Source: Pseudopyrenochaeta lycopersici
Taxonomy: Eukaryota > Ascomycota > Dothideomycetes > Pleosporales > Pseudopyrenochaetaceae
Assembly: GCA_003313425.1 (NCBI GenBank)
Contig: NHZP01000025.1
Location: 1-64,000, forward strand
DNA length: 64,000 bases
Direction: 5' to 3'
Positions 10,851 through 22,829 of the stretch are shown piece by piece (positions within the stretch are counted from its first letter, which is position 1; every line of letters starts with the position of its first letter). The translations under genes and the position numbers were made by a program. Below the pieces are notes generated by a model, which was given only the letters and a program-made list of their open reading frames with translations, searched no databases and had not been told where the DNA came from.

Positions 10851-12906
10851 CGTAGCCATATGCGTGTAAGGAAGGATTCGTTCCGTTGCCAGTCAAACGC
10901 TGCTTTGATCGCCACTTTGTTTACTAGGTTCGACACGAAGTCGATGTGGGCTTGTTATTCGTTGGTCAGAGACAAGGTCGGAGAGTCAAAAGAAGTCACG
11001 TCTCAAGTTTGTTGTAGAGCTGCACGAGTTGTCAGGTACTATGCCAACTCCCGAGAAACATATACCTGTCCTTACGTCGAGATTATCGTAAGACGACTCG
11101 TATTCAAGCCCTTGAGGCTCTCACGCGCATAGCGAAAAGCAACACGCAATGAAGTACTGTTTAAGAGCTAATTTCTCCAATGGAGACCAAGTCTACAATA
11201 GGGACTCTTGCAGTGGTGGGTACACCAACGAGTATTCCTTGACGCCACTAGTCCGCTTGGTTGCCTTTGCTTAATCGTCAAACACAAAAGTTTAGAAGGG
11301 AGAGTCTATTGGAAGACACTATGTATTTATCATTTGAAGGTTACTCATACAAATATCCTGCGACTTCTTCCTAAACAGCAGAAAAGGCCCTGAGAAGTCT
11401 CTCGTTGGCCAAGTACTTCTAGCGCATTTTGATATGTGTTGATATGCGCACTTCCTGCGGTAAAAGCCTACTATGTACTTAACACTATTTTCATCTTAGA
11501 TTAACCTCCTAGGGCAGTTGTGGCGTGTAGCGGAAGCTTCCCTTGGACACAAAAACGTGCTGACTCTTTCTGCCAACCGGGTACATTTGCATCGCTGCCG
11601 CTCCATCCGACAGCATCAGCACCATCATCAGCCACAGCAATGCGTGATGTCTTGTCATCCTTCTACGACGATACAATCAGTGCAGATTTTTGCAAAATTG
11701 TCCCCCTTATCACATGCTTCTAGCCCTTGTCGTACTAGGGTAGTCAATGCTTATGAATGGGAGGATAGTAAGCCATTAAGCGCTTGCAGACGAGAATACA
11801 CTAGAGCACCGAATCCATGATTTCCACAAAATTTGCTGATCTGAGACTGTACCTTGCATTAGAATGACCGCCTTGATTTGAACTAGGCTTCCTCCAACAT
11901 GCGGCCTCCGTACACATTGTTTGAGATTTTGAAAGGGAAGGCTGAAGTTATCAAAAGCCTGTTACTTTGGCTGTAATGCCATAAGATACAAGATACTGTA
12001 AGGTAATGTGTGGTATGCGGGGCGTTGACTGCGCCTCGGTCTAGCTTCTGTAAGTGCTGCTCTTTGATTCGTCCGGAGATGCTTACGACTAACTTACACT
12101 CGTGATTGCTGACAAAAACGGTGATTATTTATGAAAAGCTTCTTTTAGGCGAGACTGGACTGGTGTAAGATATATGATTTGTTGCTGGCAAGAACCGGAA
12201 GCCGGAAGTGCAACCAACTGTATTTCCAAGACAAGACTTGAAACGAAGCCCATTGCTGGCTGTTGGCATCACAGGCTTTCGTGGCACTAACAGTCTCACC
12301 GCCTGGATAGCGAGGCTTTTGTGGAACCACTGTGCGAAGTGTAGGTTTTACTAGCATGCCGTAACTTATGGCTCTGACAGCCAGTATGGCCATAAGTTGG
12401 TAGGGCGACGATGACAGATGGACTTGTTCCATCCGCTTAGAGCAATCTTGCGTAGCCTCATGAAATCAGGTACCTCCTGGCATATCAGGGATTATAACGC
12501 AATACTTTGAAGTGATTCGTACGGCGCATCAGCTGGGTGGCTGTTGGCTTGAACACGGCGAGCACTGCTAGTCTGCTGTAGTCTCTTCTTCGCTCAAGAA
12601 AATTTCCGCCTATAAGCAATTACTGCAACTATGACAGAGCGTGGACAGCTCCAGCTCGTTAGATCATGCACTCTGGCACTGACTGTGCCAGACTGTCTCA
12701 CCACATCATACACGCAGAGCTGAAAGGATATTATTGAAAAGCGATAAAACAGTATTGGTGCAATAAACTATCTGATGTGATTATTATATTGTGAGCAAAT
12801 GGCGACAAAAGCAAACGAACATTGAAAAGTCTAAAAAGCTTTCAACCGGCATGAGAAAAAGGAGTAGCTGTAAGCCGCGTCCATGGCTTGGAAGTGTAGA
12901 CTTGGT
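10851..12906. other. gene-poor 2-kb stretch
   Basis: Only short, mutually overlapping frames (for example 11518-11820 plus, 12145-12432 minus) without motifs, splice continuity or codon regularity. Nothing supported. Confidence 0.45.
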
Positions 12907-14328
12907 CTAGAGCTTTGATTTCTTCAACATAGAGGTTATTTCTTTGATTTTTTGATCTTGCTTAGACAGTTTCGCGTTCATGTTCGCACCCTGTTCAGTC
13001 AGCTTATCGAACAGCTGTCTAAATCCTTCGGAAATCATTCTGGCGTCTTCTGGGCCATACGTTTGGTGTCTCACAGTTCTGGGATCAATTCCATTTTCCT
13101 TCAAGGCCCTTCCAAGGTTTGTATCGTCGAAGAACTCGTCCGCTTTCTTGATGTCCTTCTTGTCCTTGCGGACGGCCGTGACGAATTGACTCCAGCTGCA
13201 TAGAAGCGGGCCGGTGTATTTGCAATTTGCTTTTGTCCTAGCATCCTGAAGATCTTCTTTCAGTTGCTCGTCCGTAAGCTCAAGAATAACCACTTTCCAG
13301 ACCGTTTTGGGGCCGCGCTTGAAACCTGCACAGCCTCGCAATTTATATTTTGCACGGTCCAACCTTTTGTAGATTGTGAGGCCAGCGATAAATTGTTTGT
13401 CTACTGTTGGAGCAAACCCTGGGACCTTTTCATGATGCATGCTATTCGCCGGAGCAGTTTTCAATCCGTCAATATCATAGAACCCATTCTTTTTAATGAG
13501 ACCACGTAATGTCTTTCCATCATTGCGTGCGTAAATGATCTTCCCTCCAGTAGACTGGGTCGCTTTTGGGCTGGTAACGGGCGTGCTAGTACTACGTCTG
13601 GGACTTGGCGATCGGCCTTTAGGACTTGGCGTGCTACGGTCAAGCGTATCCTCGTCGTCGTCGCTGTTGTCTTCGCTCTCGATATCGTTCCGTGCCTCAT
13701 TCTCACTCTCACTCTCATATTCGCTCTCGTCGCCGTTGTCGGCATCTGTCACAGCGACACCTTCGGTATCATTCCCGGCATCATTCTCGTCCTTGATGGT
13801 ATCGTTGCTATCATCCTGGTTTTCACTAGCGTCATTGTCATCTAGCTTGGAAGCCTTTGATCCCGAACGACGATGCGATGCTGCATCATTTCCGAATCTC
13901 TCGATATAATCCTTTTTATTTTTCCCAAGCGCCTCACCAAATACAGATTTGGTCAACCACATAACATTCTCATGACCTTTTAGACGGAAGACGAAAAGGG
14001 TGTATTTCTCGCCAAAGGTTATAACCCGGTGGTCTGTTACCTTTTCGTAACCGGCAGATTGTAGAAGATCCTTGTGCTTCTTAGGACTGAAGTTGGGGAG
14101 GTCATCTTGATCCATCTTGCCTCGCTCCTCGCATTTCTCTGATTCCAGCACGTCGAAAGTGCCCTCACATTCTACCAATCTCCACTTACTCCACGATGCT
14201 ATCATTTGGAGGCAAGACGAATCTTCGGTGCTCGGAACAACATCATTGGGCCGAGATCTGTGGCTTTTGTCCCCACGGCTTAACATGTTGTCCTTTGGCC
14301 GACGTTGCTTGGTGGTGTCCTTTGGCAT
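12907..14328 (-). CDS. unrecognised 473-residue protein with acidic middle and coiled-coil end
   Basis: A single uninterrupted frame with ATG at 14328 and TAG stop. Residues about 1-35 are basic. Residues about 75-135 are a compact folded-looking segment (SPKKHKDLLQSAGYEKVTDH; YTLFVFRLKGHENVMWLTKS). Residues about 150-235 are very acidic (ESESENEARNDIESEDNSDDD). A Ser/Pro/Arg stretch (SPKGRSPSPRRSTSTP) follows. A second compact segment (KYKLRGCAGFKRGPKTVWKVVILEL) ends in a heptad-like Lys/Glu-rich tail (LTEQGANMNAKLSKQDQKIK). The composition suggests a nuclear protein. I do not recognise the family. Its length without stops in a region full of short frames is the main evidence that it is real. 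Confidence 0.75.
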   Translation of the reverse strand: MPKDTTKQRRPKDNMLSRGDKSHRSRPNDVVPSTEDSSCLQMIASWSKWRLVECEGTFDVLESEKCEERGKMDQDDLPNFSPKKHKDLLQSAGYEKVTDHRVITFGEKYTLFVFRLKGHENVMWLTKSVFGEALGKNKKDYIERFGNDAASHRRSGSKASKLDDNDASENQDDSNDTIKDENDAGNDTEGVAVTDADNGDESEYESESENEARNDIESEDNSDDDEDTLDRSTPSPKGRSPSPRRSTSTPVTSPKATQSTGGKIIYARNDGKTLRGLIKKNGFYDIDGLKTAPANSMHHEKVPGFAPTVDKQFIAGLTIYKRLDRAKYKLRGCAGFKRGPKTVWKVVILELTDEQLKEDLQDARTKANCKYTGPLLCSWSQFVTAVRKDKKDIKKADEFFDDTNLGRALKENGIDPRTVRHQTYGPEDARMISEGFRQLFDKLTEQGANMNAKLSKQDQKIKEITSMLKKSKL

Positions 14329-15564
14329 TATGTCTTCTGGTCTCGAGGATTATGCCTGTTCTATGAAGATTCTTCTTGTGGAGGATGGCTCTGTCTGTTC
14401 ATTCGTATGGCTCTGTTCTATTTATAAGAGTTCAGAGGTTGTGCAGGGCGTTGCGATGACATATCATCGGCATTGTTACCGTGAGCAACGTTCAAGCGCC
14501 ATAGTCGTTCACTTTAGGGAAATGCTTACTCTGATTAGCCACCATAAGCTGCCACAATCATAGCACTCAGTCTGCCTTACGATGCGCTTGTCATTGCTGA
14601 TGCATATCGTATGACCATGATCATGATATGATAGAGGGGTGCGATGTGGTCTGTATCCCTCTAAGCACGTCTAATCTATGGCTTACATCAGAGACAGTGT
14701 AAATCCTAGGTGGATTTCCTATTTGGCCAATGTCAGATGATTGGGTTATCAAGTCATTGTCATTGAAGCCATCATCGTCAGCAAGATTAATTCAAGGTTT
14801 TCTGGGAGAGAGAGATGGCGCGATGATTGAGAATCATTTTCAACTACTGGTGCACAGCTGATTCGTATGTCTGTGTTGCTTCAGTCAACACCTCTGTGAT
14901 CCTGATCGCTGCGACGTGTACAGTACTGCATGGACTTGTCGTCCTAGGTCATTACAATGCACATCTTGTTCACATAGCTGGAACTGACGGATGATATGCT
15001 TATTTGAATACTGTATGAATCGAAATTGGCGAGAAATACCAACAGGGAGCTGATGAGCATGAGCTCAACTTTCCAAAAACGACGCGGTACTGCCTCAAAC
15101 AGTGGTTAGACGTGCAGGATACAGGCACGTGATCTGTTGCCCAGCGCCTAAAGATGGCTATTTTACAGTCGCATTTCAATAATGACGGACGTCAATGCTA
15201 TCGCCTTCGTGAATGCAGTAATTTGATTAGATTCGCATCAGAAGTGAAGACTACGACAATGGAGTTGTAATGCAAATGAAGAACTCGCAAAGAAAGGCGT
15301 CAGAGCATGTGAAAGCATAGAAAAAACTGTTCTGAGCGTGTTAGAGTGCGACAGGGACCATCGATATTCTGATTGGACTATGTAGCGTGGCCTAGCCGGA
15401 GACTGAAGGGTCAAGGGAATTGTGAGCATGACCATGTTTTGAGAAAAGGAAGGAATGGATCATCCATCTGTGCATACATGTAGTACAGCACAACTAAGAA
15501 CCATCGCGACAAGGCCATGACTGGACCTTCCGCTGCTGATTGTCTCCACACGCCTTTGAATAAG
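14329..15564. other. intergenic, nothing seen
   Basis: AT-rich with no supported frame; it would hold the promoters of the flanking minus-strand gene at 14328 and the 3' side of the gene at 15565. Confidence 0.5.
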
Positions 15565-15909
15565 CTAATTTACCATGTACCATCCAATAGCTGCTCCGAT
15601 CACACCGTTGACCAGGCCTAGGTGAGCTTCCATGGTCGGAGTAGCATCACTAGCTGACACTTTTGATGTCTCAGCAGGCAGGATCTCTCCGGCTTTCGAT
15701 AACAATTCTGAAGGAAGTGCGGTAGCTGCATTACTGAAAACAGACCTGATCTCGCTGACGGCAGAGCTCGCCCGCGACTCTGCCGATTTGATAAGGCTTT
15801 GGACTTCCGAAGGAATTTCGAATATATCCGACACATCGGCCAGGCGGGGGCTAATCTGAGCATTGGAGAAGGTAAACAATAAAGTAACAATGATGTATTT
15901 GGGTTTCAT
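15565..15909 (-). CDS. small secreted, possibly GPI-anchored protein (114 aa)
   Basis: ATG at 15909. MKPKYIIVTLLFTFSNAQIS is a classic short signal peptide with a likely cleavage after NAQ or SNA. The mature part is Ser/Ala/Glu-rich and helical, without cysteines. The C-terminus (HLGLVNGVIGAAIGWYMV) is a hydrophobic segment with small residues before it, as in fungal GPI-anchor attachment signals, though a plain membrane anchor is possible. Family unknown; no effector motif seen. Confidence 0.55.
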   Translation of the reverse strand: MKPKYIIVTLLFTFSNAQISPRLADVSDIFEIPSEVQSLIKSAESRASSAVSEIRSVFSNAATALPSELLSKAGEILPAETSKVSASDATPTMEAHLGLVNGVIGAAIGWYMVN

Positions 15910-16757
15910 AGCGTTCGATGGCGCTTGCTCGAATTAGAAATCTTGCTTTCTTTATCTGAAAACACGGCAATTGGTGTAATGCTTGTCAATGTAAGGTAAG
16001 ACGCATCACCGAGCCAAGGGGAAGCGCCGTTCATATAGTGTGCTCCAGTCTCTCTTATTTCCAGTCCTTAGTAGAGTGATGCATAGTAAAAGCTCACGGG
16101 TGCCATAAGCACTACGTTATTGGTTACGGTACTCGTGCCCACATTAAATGACTCTGCCCAAGGCGGAATCGAGCAACGCGATCCCCAAGGCCAGCAATTT
16201 TCGTCATATCGAGCTCTGTTGCTGATAATCAGCCATGACGGAGGACGAATCCCCGTTGCTCATGAAAAGCTATTACCTCTGCATATGGAAAACAGTGTCA
16301 TTTCTTCATACTCTTATGTAAGCACATTGCTTCGCTGCCCTAAAAACCGCATCAATCTGGGATCATTCGTCGCACAAAAGGCCCAGAGGCCGAACAAGCT
16401 GCATATACTGCAAGTTAATGGACCCCATATCTTCGTACTCTGCGATCTGCCCACGGTGCCTCCCGTCTAAAGGTGGAAAAGATCAACAGAAGTCACGAAA
16501 TAAAAAAGAGAGTTGAAGAAGCATACACAAGAGGATTTTTAAGGCATATAGTTTACTGGCGGTGCTAACAGCTTCTTGTTGATTGTGCTGTGGCTTCCCG
16601 CCTAAGTCATAGCTTAGGTGCGCAAGAACTGGAAATGGCTGATCCGCGGAGGTGATCCTCTCGGTTGACTCACCCCTATGCGCCGTAGAGCTGCAGCCAT
16701 CATCGAACGTTCCTGTCTTGAACTACCTCAGTGCTAAAAGCGATCAATTGTCGCCAA
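15910..16757. other. intergenic; one doubtful frame
   Basis: A 116-codon frame at 16120-16470 (plus) starts with TTG, has no motif and ends in unremarkable sequence; I do not call it a gene. Confidence 0.4.
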
Positions 16758-17339
16758 ATGCATCTTATTTTTGTATCGGCCACGCCTCGGCACTCAAGCA
16801 ACCGAAGCATCAGCTGCTCGTCTAGAGAGCCAGGATCCCCTGCACGACATAAAATGGATAGCACCAGTCCACAGAGCAACTTGGTGGGTTCTACGCGTCA
16901 TGACGACACGACGGTAACAGAGTCATATCAACACCTGAATAGCACCCGCAATGTTGAGCAGACCAAAAGCGACAAGCAGTCCAAGCGCATTCGATTCCTG
17001 GAGGCACAGTGCCGCTGGCTCGAGGGCAAATATACCGCAGCTAGCGACGTACTCCGAGAAACACAGCAGGAGTTGGTACAGCAGCAGGTGTACGTCATGG
17101 AGAAGACGACGGAGTTGGAAGACTTGATCTTCCATCTATGGTCTGATAACAAGCAGGAAGCGCAGTTCGACCTACAGTTGCGTGAAACAGTACATAAAGC
17201 TACCACATTCGAGTGCGATAAGTCTCAGCATGGCCATGTAACCGAAAACGTAGCGCACAGTGTTCGCAGAAAAAGGAAACACCATGAAGCCATCGATGAC
17301 CTAGATGTGCGTAGTTGGAAAAGAAGGCGCTCCAGCTGA
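16758..17339 (+). CDS. small coiled-coil protein with C-terminal basic cluster
   Basis: First ATG in frame is 16758; a second at 16854 (MDSTSPQSNLVG) looks a better start because the segment between is Ser/Arg-rich without structure. Central region about 50 residues after the second start is a heptad-like coiled coil (RIRFLEAQCRWLEGKYTAAS, then VLRETQQELVQQQVYVMEKT). The end carries two basic clusters (VRRKRKHHE and WKRRRSS) that look like a bipartite nuclear signal. The overall plan (disordered N-terminus, coiled coil, basic tail) is common in small fungal nuclear proteins. Product and role are unknown to me. Confidence 0.5.
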   Translation: MHLIFVSATPRHSSNRSISCSSREPGSPARHKMDSTSPQSNLVGSTRHDDTTVTESYQHLNSTRNVEQTKSDKQSKRIRFLEAQCRWLEGKYTAASDVLRETQQELVQQQVYVMEKTTELEDLIFHLWSDNKQEAQFDLQLRETVHKATTFECDKSQHGHVTENVAHSVRRKRKHHEAIDDLDVRSWKRRRSS

Positions 17340-17895
17340 GATCACAATACAGACCGAACTGTCTAAGATCCTTCTATGTATCTGACTACAAAGACACGTT
17401 GCCGGTGACAAGGCCCATCCCTAGTGACTGCATGATTCTGAACCCACGATACCTTTTTCAATGACGCAAGACCAATCTGACATGTTCAGTCCACGACGAG
17501 AGTCTCCCATGCCCTCGCATCATTTGTCCTGGAAAACCTAACCGCGGCCTTTCATCACCTCTTTTCGTATAGGTGGAAAGTTGTAAGTATGCTCTGCCAC
17601 GCGAGGTTACCACGGTTCAGCGGAATATGCTTACACACGAACGATTGTAGACGAATAGCCTGACAAGATGAATAGATATAGATCTATCTTGGTGCTTACT
17701 GGTCTCTCCAATGAAGGTGATGTTGCATGACCATCAAGCTAAAACATCAGCGCCATCTTTCGCATCGTTCGCTATTGCTTATGCCGAAAGCGATTGCGGT
17801 ACTTTCCTTACAGCAAATGCTAACTCATAGCGAAGTAGAAGTCCCTCTCTGCGCAAACTTCAATATAAGGCGTCCGAAAAGGCGATCTTCAAGTC
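17340..17895. other. intergenic, nothing seen
   Basis: No supported coding frame; upstream region of the CAX-like gene. Confidence 0.5.
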
Positions 17896-19373
17896 ATGTT
17901 CGGCTGTCACATACCGATGCGGAAATTACGTACGCTTTTGCGACGCGTGTGGCATAGGCCAGCAGAACACTTACCAGCGCGAGCATCGTTCTGGTTCCTT
18001 TGCTTCACAGCTACCGTAGTCTTTGTCGTCTCATTCGTGCTCTCTGTCTCATCTGCGAGTTCCACAACTCGATTTTGTTTCGCTCTGCTGGCCGTTCTAA
18101 CCACAACAACGGTACAGAAGCTCGTTGTACTAGAGCTCGTCGTAATCCTTCTACACCGCAAACGCTCAAACTGCGCGATACTTTTTGAGGCACTTCTCAG
18201 GTAAGCCGACACCTCCCAATCTTGGCCAACGTTTTGTTCATGCCTATAGCAACTGGACGGAAGCTTCCCTCGCCGTTATCGCAGTCTGGAAGGGCCAGGC
18301 CAATATTGTGCAAGCCTTCGTGATAGGCACAGTTGCCATCAATCATCTGCTCTTACTCGGCATCTGCTTCATCCATGGAGGCCATCACATCCGTGAAACA
18401 AGCTATCCATTGCTGTTGGCATCAATGCATTGCCGCGTGGTACCTTTTTGCGTTGCTTTGTCACTGGGCCTTTCAGTCTTCGGCACTGGCTTGGGAGGTA
18501 GGAATCTTCAATCTTACGCGCCGCACAGCACACTTACTATAGATGCAGGAGATGTTGACATTGGTTCACGCAACGGTCACATTACCGCCGTACTGTTGTC
18601 GCTGCTGTTCGTGTGCCACCTCGTCTTCCTCTGCCAAATACACATCAGCTATCCGCTCCAGGCACGTGGACTGCTAAGGATGGTCTACCCTCAGGATATC
18701 AAAGACGGTACCAAACCCCTCAATCGTGGAATGAGCAGGCGCATCACATCCGCCATGGCTCATCGAATTCAGGTCCAAAGGGAAGAATGGCTTTGTGAAC
18801 GCTTACTTTTACCAAATGCGTCCGACTCCGTGGGCAACAATCGCAAGCTCTGGGACAGTGCTCTCACAACAGTCATATTGCTGCTCTCATGTGGAGCGAG
18901 TCTCGGCTCATGCTTCTACCTAGTCAATGCAATTTCGCCCACCGATGTGACGAGTTGGAAATCTCCACTGCATGTTGGTTACCTTGTCGCTCCCTCCTTC
19001 ATAACCTCAGCTGGGCTCAGCGCTATGTACCTGCACGGCCGTTGGTGCTCATCCGGCCTGGATTCTGGTCAAGTAGTTTGTGGAGCGATGACAACGACCT
19101 TCCGGTTGCTTTGTTTCGTGGTACCTGCTTCCATTCTTTTTGGCTGGGTCACTAACTCGGGAGTAGACATCATGTTCTTGAACAATTTCCAGATTGCGAT
19201 ACTCGGTATAGCTGTCCTCTTACCCATCTACGCCATCCAAGCAGCTGGTGATGACTGGTAAGGACGAAACATTCTGCTCAACTCTCACGACTAACATGCA
19301 TCTTAGGCTATCGGGGACGGCTCTGCTGACTTTGTACATCCTCTATGCTAGCTCTACTTTGGTCTCCACTTGA
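17896..19373 (+). CDS. divergent vacuolar Ca2+/H+ exchanger (CAX)-like membrane protein
   Basis: Exons 17896-18200, 18250-19257 and 19307-19373 (introns 49 and 49 nt, phases matching) encode 459 residues with about ten hydrophobic helices. The first repeat, after the first junction, reads SNWTEASLAVIAVWKGQANI followed by VQAFVIGTVAINHLLLLGIC, which lines up with the CAX alpha-1 motif GNAVELIVxIIALKKGxxxIVQxSxxGSxxSNLLLxLG; the Asn and Glu of GNAVE are kept but G, A and V are changed. Near the end, VPASILFGWV, LPIYAIQAAGDDW and LSGTALLTLYILYA follow the CAX C-terminus. The second signature (GNAAEH) is not recognisable: its place holds ITSAGLSAMYLHGRW. In normal CAX proteins both acidic motifs line the ion path, so transport is doubtful. 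Likely a diverged paralogue in the vacuolar membrane. Confidence 0.75.
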
Positions 19374-21056
19374 TTGGTCACGTCGATGCAAGACTGGCTC
19401 AAACGGCAACGTCAGCACATGGGAGATTTCTGAGCAAGAGGCGTCAGAATGATGCAGGCACAGTTGTGCAGTAATCAAGCCTGCAGTCACTGCTCGGCTT
19501 GCCACGTTTGTAGCATGATGGCGTTCTTGTACTTATTGATTCATCACTTGAGATAAGTTGTGCACCCATAGGTTCTCATCAAAGAGTACTTCTCCACCTT
19601 TCAACTTTGCCCATCCCTGACTGACGCACACTTTTCTGGAACGAGTGAGGGTACAGCTTTACCTTGACCGGTAGAGTGTATTGTAACGCGTCTGCGCAGC
19701 AATGTTGTACCGCCTGCTTGTGCTGATTTTCCCGCTACCACACGATCGTGGCTAGGTATTACTCGGCAGCATCTCGCATTTACTGGCGCTCATCAACACC
19801 ACATGCTAACAAGTATAATTTCGTAGCATCTTTGCAGGGCACCAATACCTGTGTTCCCAAGGCCAAATAGGACACGAATCCCCACAAACTGATAATCAAG
19901 GCTCAAGCATAGATGCTTACACAGATTCTTATCAAGCATAAAGAAGCGTGGTGACGACCTGACGAATACCTTGTTTCGAGCCTCGCATGTGACACTGGCT
20001 CCAGCAATTCCGCCGTTTATGCCATTCGCTCGCTCCCTTGTGTATAATTAGTCCATGCCTGCTACAGTGGGTACGTCCTTCTGTCAGATAAAATGCTGAA
20101 ATGCGCTTAGCAGAAATTGATGATTGCCATAATGGATTATGTGTTGATCATCATTGTATTGATTGTGTTTTTCGTTGGTTCTGTTCTCTCTCTTCTTTAA
20201 ACACAGACCTGATACATCGGTGATACATAGGTGATACTGTCGACGATGCAGTATTCTTGTACTTCAACTTTTATGCCTCTAATCTGACACCTTCACTCCA
20301 GTACATCCGACAAGCTTGGAAGCTTACAGACCGTGTTTATTACAATGTGTCATAATTATTGTCACTTTCGGCCACACTTCAACCTGCAGAGAGAGTCCAT
20401 TTTCCTTGCTAACTGTCAGATACAAGGTGCGTGCCCGGAAAGAGTATGCTGTTAGATCTACAGCACAGCAGCGAGGGTACGCGATACTGCTTTGTAGTAC
20501 AGAGCTCGGGTGTAACCACTTGGCACACACACACTAGATAAAAAGGACAAAATAGCAAGGAACAAAAAGACAGACACAACAATAATCATTTTTTGACCAC
20601 CCACTCGATTATCGCGTTCAACTATAATCCATCGCGCCAGATAACGCATTTTATCTGACACTAACCAACATGAATAGCACCATTCCGATTTGTCTACGAA
20701 ACCTTTTCAGCAGCCAAGCTTTATTCAACACACATCATCGATTTAGTGTTGAGTAAAGTCGTCCAATCTAGACTGCGTGACATGTGGAAGCATCCTCTGA
20801 ACCAGAGTTGTTCGTTCACTGGTTCCTTCACAAGTCTGATTACTACACAAGGTTGTCCATCCCAAGCAGGGTTCCGAAATACTTGCACCGTCGCTATTGA
20901 GAGCACCCCGGATCTAGCAGCACCATCGATTGCGAAGTACGTAGGGATGAAGTATGCTGTAGACATTCGGCGCGTGCACCTATTGCTAGAAAAAGATATG
21001 CCGCCGCCATCGGATCGTATGCTAATGCCAGTAACAGACGCAGCTTAGAGCACGCA
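19374..21056. other. intergenic, nothing supported
   Basis: Several 60-100 codon frames on both strands around 20.3-21.0 kb overlap each other without motifs. No repeat seen. Confidence 0.45.
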
Positions 21057-22829
21057 TCACAATTGAAGACTGACAACGACTGGGCCAGCGAGTGTAGCGT
21101 CTGTCAATTCATCGATAGTTGTGAGTCCTGGCTGTGCTGTAAGTACCGCAAATGCCGTTCCAGAAAGCCCCAGCGGTACACGTGTTGTCCCCATTCCATC
21201 TCCCAATGTCGTCAATGAGGTAAACACTGGGAGACCCACCTGATTGACCCATGCTACGAACAACGGCTTGCCCGACCGAGAAGCGGCAGATCTGCCAGCG
21301 GCATCCCAGCTGAATGTGGCGTTAGCGCCAGGACTCGCATGTCCAGCAGTCTTGTTGTTCATGGTGAGCATCGGCAAGATGGGAAGGGGTAGTTCGAGGG
21401 TGCACGATCCTGGCTGAACGAACTCGAGAGCAACATTATATGCCCACGTGTCTGATGAAGGGGTGTCGAATGATTCTATACTAGCGTTACGGTTTGTGTA
21501 AGTACGGAGGAGGGCATTCTGTTTGGCAGCGACACTGGCGATGCTGGACAGCAGAATGCTGGCTGAAGTGTCTGAGGGAGGCAGCGATTCTGACAGAGAC
21601 ATGAAGACACCTAGCTCGACAGATTTCAAAGCGCCCATAAGCGAAACTAACTCGGTAGCGTTGCTAGGGAGGAGATAGCGACAAGCGGGCACACCTCGGC
21701 CACCTGATCGATGAAGCAGGTCGCGCAAAGTGTTCAACTGCGTTTGGTCTTGCTGTTTCAATCGCGTAAGTAAGTGGATGCTGGGTAGAATAGCACGAAG
21801 GTAGCATGACTTACCATAGAAATGTCACTAATCAACTTTGCCAGCATGGAAGCATCATTTCGGTTCTCAGTCCACCGCGTGGCATATAATCTGCTTGCGT
21901 TAAACATCGAAACACCCAAGTTCTTCATAAATTGGGCCAATTGGAGGGCGTCTACAGCCGGCGGAGATAGGGCTATCGTTGCATTCCCATTGCTGAACAT
22001 CGGGACAGATGACTGCCCCGTCGGCAGAGAGAGGCCTGCAGAGGCTGATCCTTCTTCTTGTTCTATCGAGCTGGAGTACGTACCGCGGGCTGTCTGTGTG
22101 GGGACACTGTTGAATGATGAAGCATCACTGATGGCAGTCATCATAGAGCCCCTGCTATTAGCTGTCCAAGCAAGGGAAGACCCCGATGCGCTACGACCGA
22201 GTCCAGTACCCGTGAGTGCTGTGGAAAAGGCTTGAGTGCTTGCTGCCCATCCATTACGACTCGTGTCAGTCGTATTTCGACCGACGGTCATACCAGGTTC
22301 TGTGGCAAGGCTGTTGCCAGGACCCACGATCGTCGCAGGGCTTGCGGTCACAGAAATGCTGCTAAATTCCAGAATTGAAGTCGTGGTAGTCGTGCTTTGA
22401 CCAACAACTGAAGCAAGAGAGCTGCGAAACGACGCGTCCTGATCAGAAGCAAGGCTCAGCGAGGCAGTCTCAAAGCTTGCCGAACTCTCACTGAAGCTCG
22501 CTACAAATGTGCTCGTGGGCACGCTGGGTGCAGCATTCGGATTTTCAGATCCACTGATATCGAGGCTGCTGATTGAGGCTACAGGTGCTATTGTAGGGAT
22601 GGCATCGCTCATGGTGACCGTGATGGGGGTGGTAGTCAGTGTGATACCACTGTAGATCATCGTAACGGACGGCCATATGCTGTCGGCAGGAAACGGACCG
22701 CCAGACCTAGGTAAAACAATACTGCTCAAAGGTCGAAGGTACAGACGCCGCGATGGAGGGGCTCTCCGATAAGGCCGTGCTGTAGCTCAGCAGAGAGCTA
22801 GCCACGAACAGGAGAGACGGTTGAGTCAT
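21057..22829 (-). CDS. Rds1/ferritin-like secreted fungal protein
   Basis: A signal peptide (MTQPSLLFVASSLLSYSTAL) starts at the ATG at 22829. The main body runs from about 22729, first as a long Ser/Thr-rich stretch, then as a helical domain. An intron at 21753-21814 (GTAAGT...CAG, 62 nt, phase 0) joins LAKLISDISM to QDQTQLNTLRDLL. The second exon gives helices, then IESFDTPSSDTWAYNVAL and the C-terminal sandwich with GKPLFVAWVNQVGLPVFTSL and VPLGLSGTAFAVLTAQP. This matches the fungal stress-response protein Rds1 and related Ferritin_2 proteins, which have a four-helix bundle with QEQTH on one helix; here the matching piece is QDQTQ, so a metal-binding His is missing. The signal-peptide frame and the main frame differ near 22730, with no convincing intron, so an indel or unseen splicing is needed there. 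Confidence 0.72.

Noticed and set aside
13535..13909. A Ser/Leu-rich 124-codon plus-strand frame
   Set aside because: It is the antisense of the acidic (Asp/Glu) stretch of the 12907-14328 gene.
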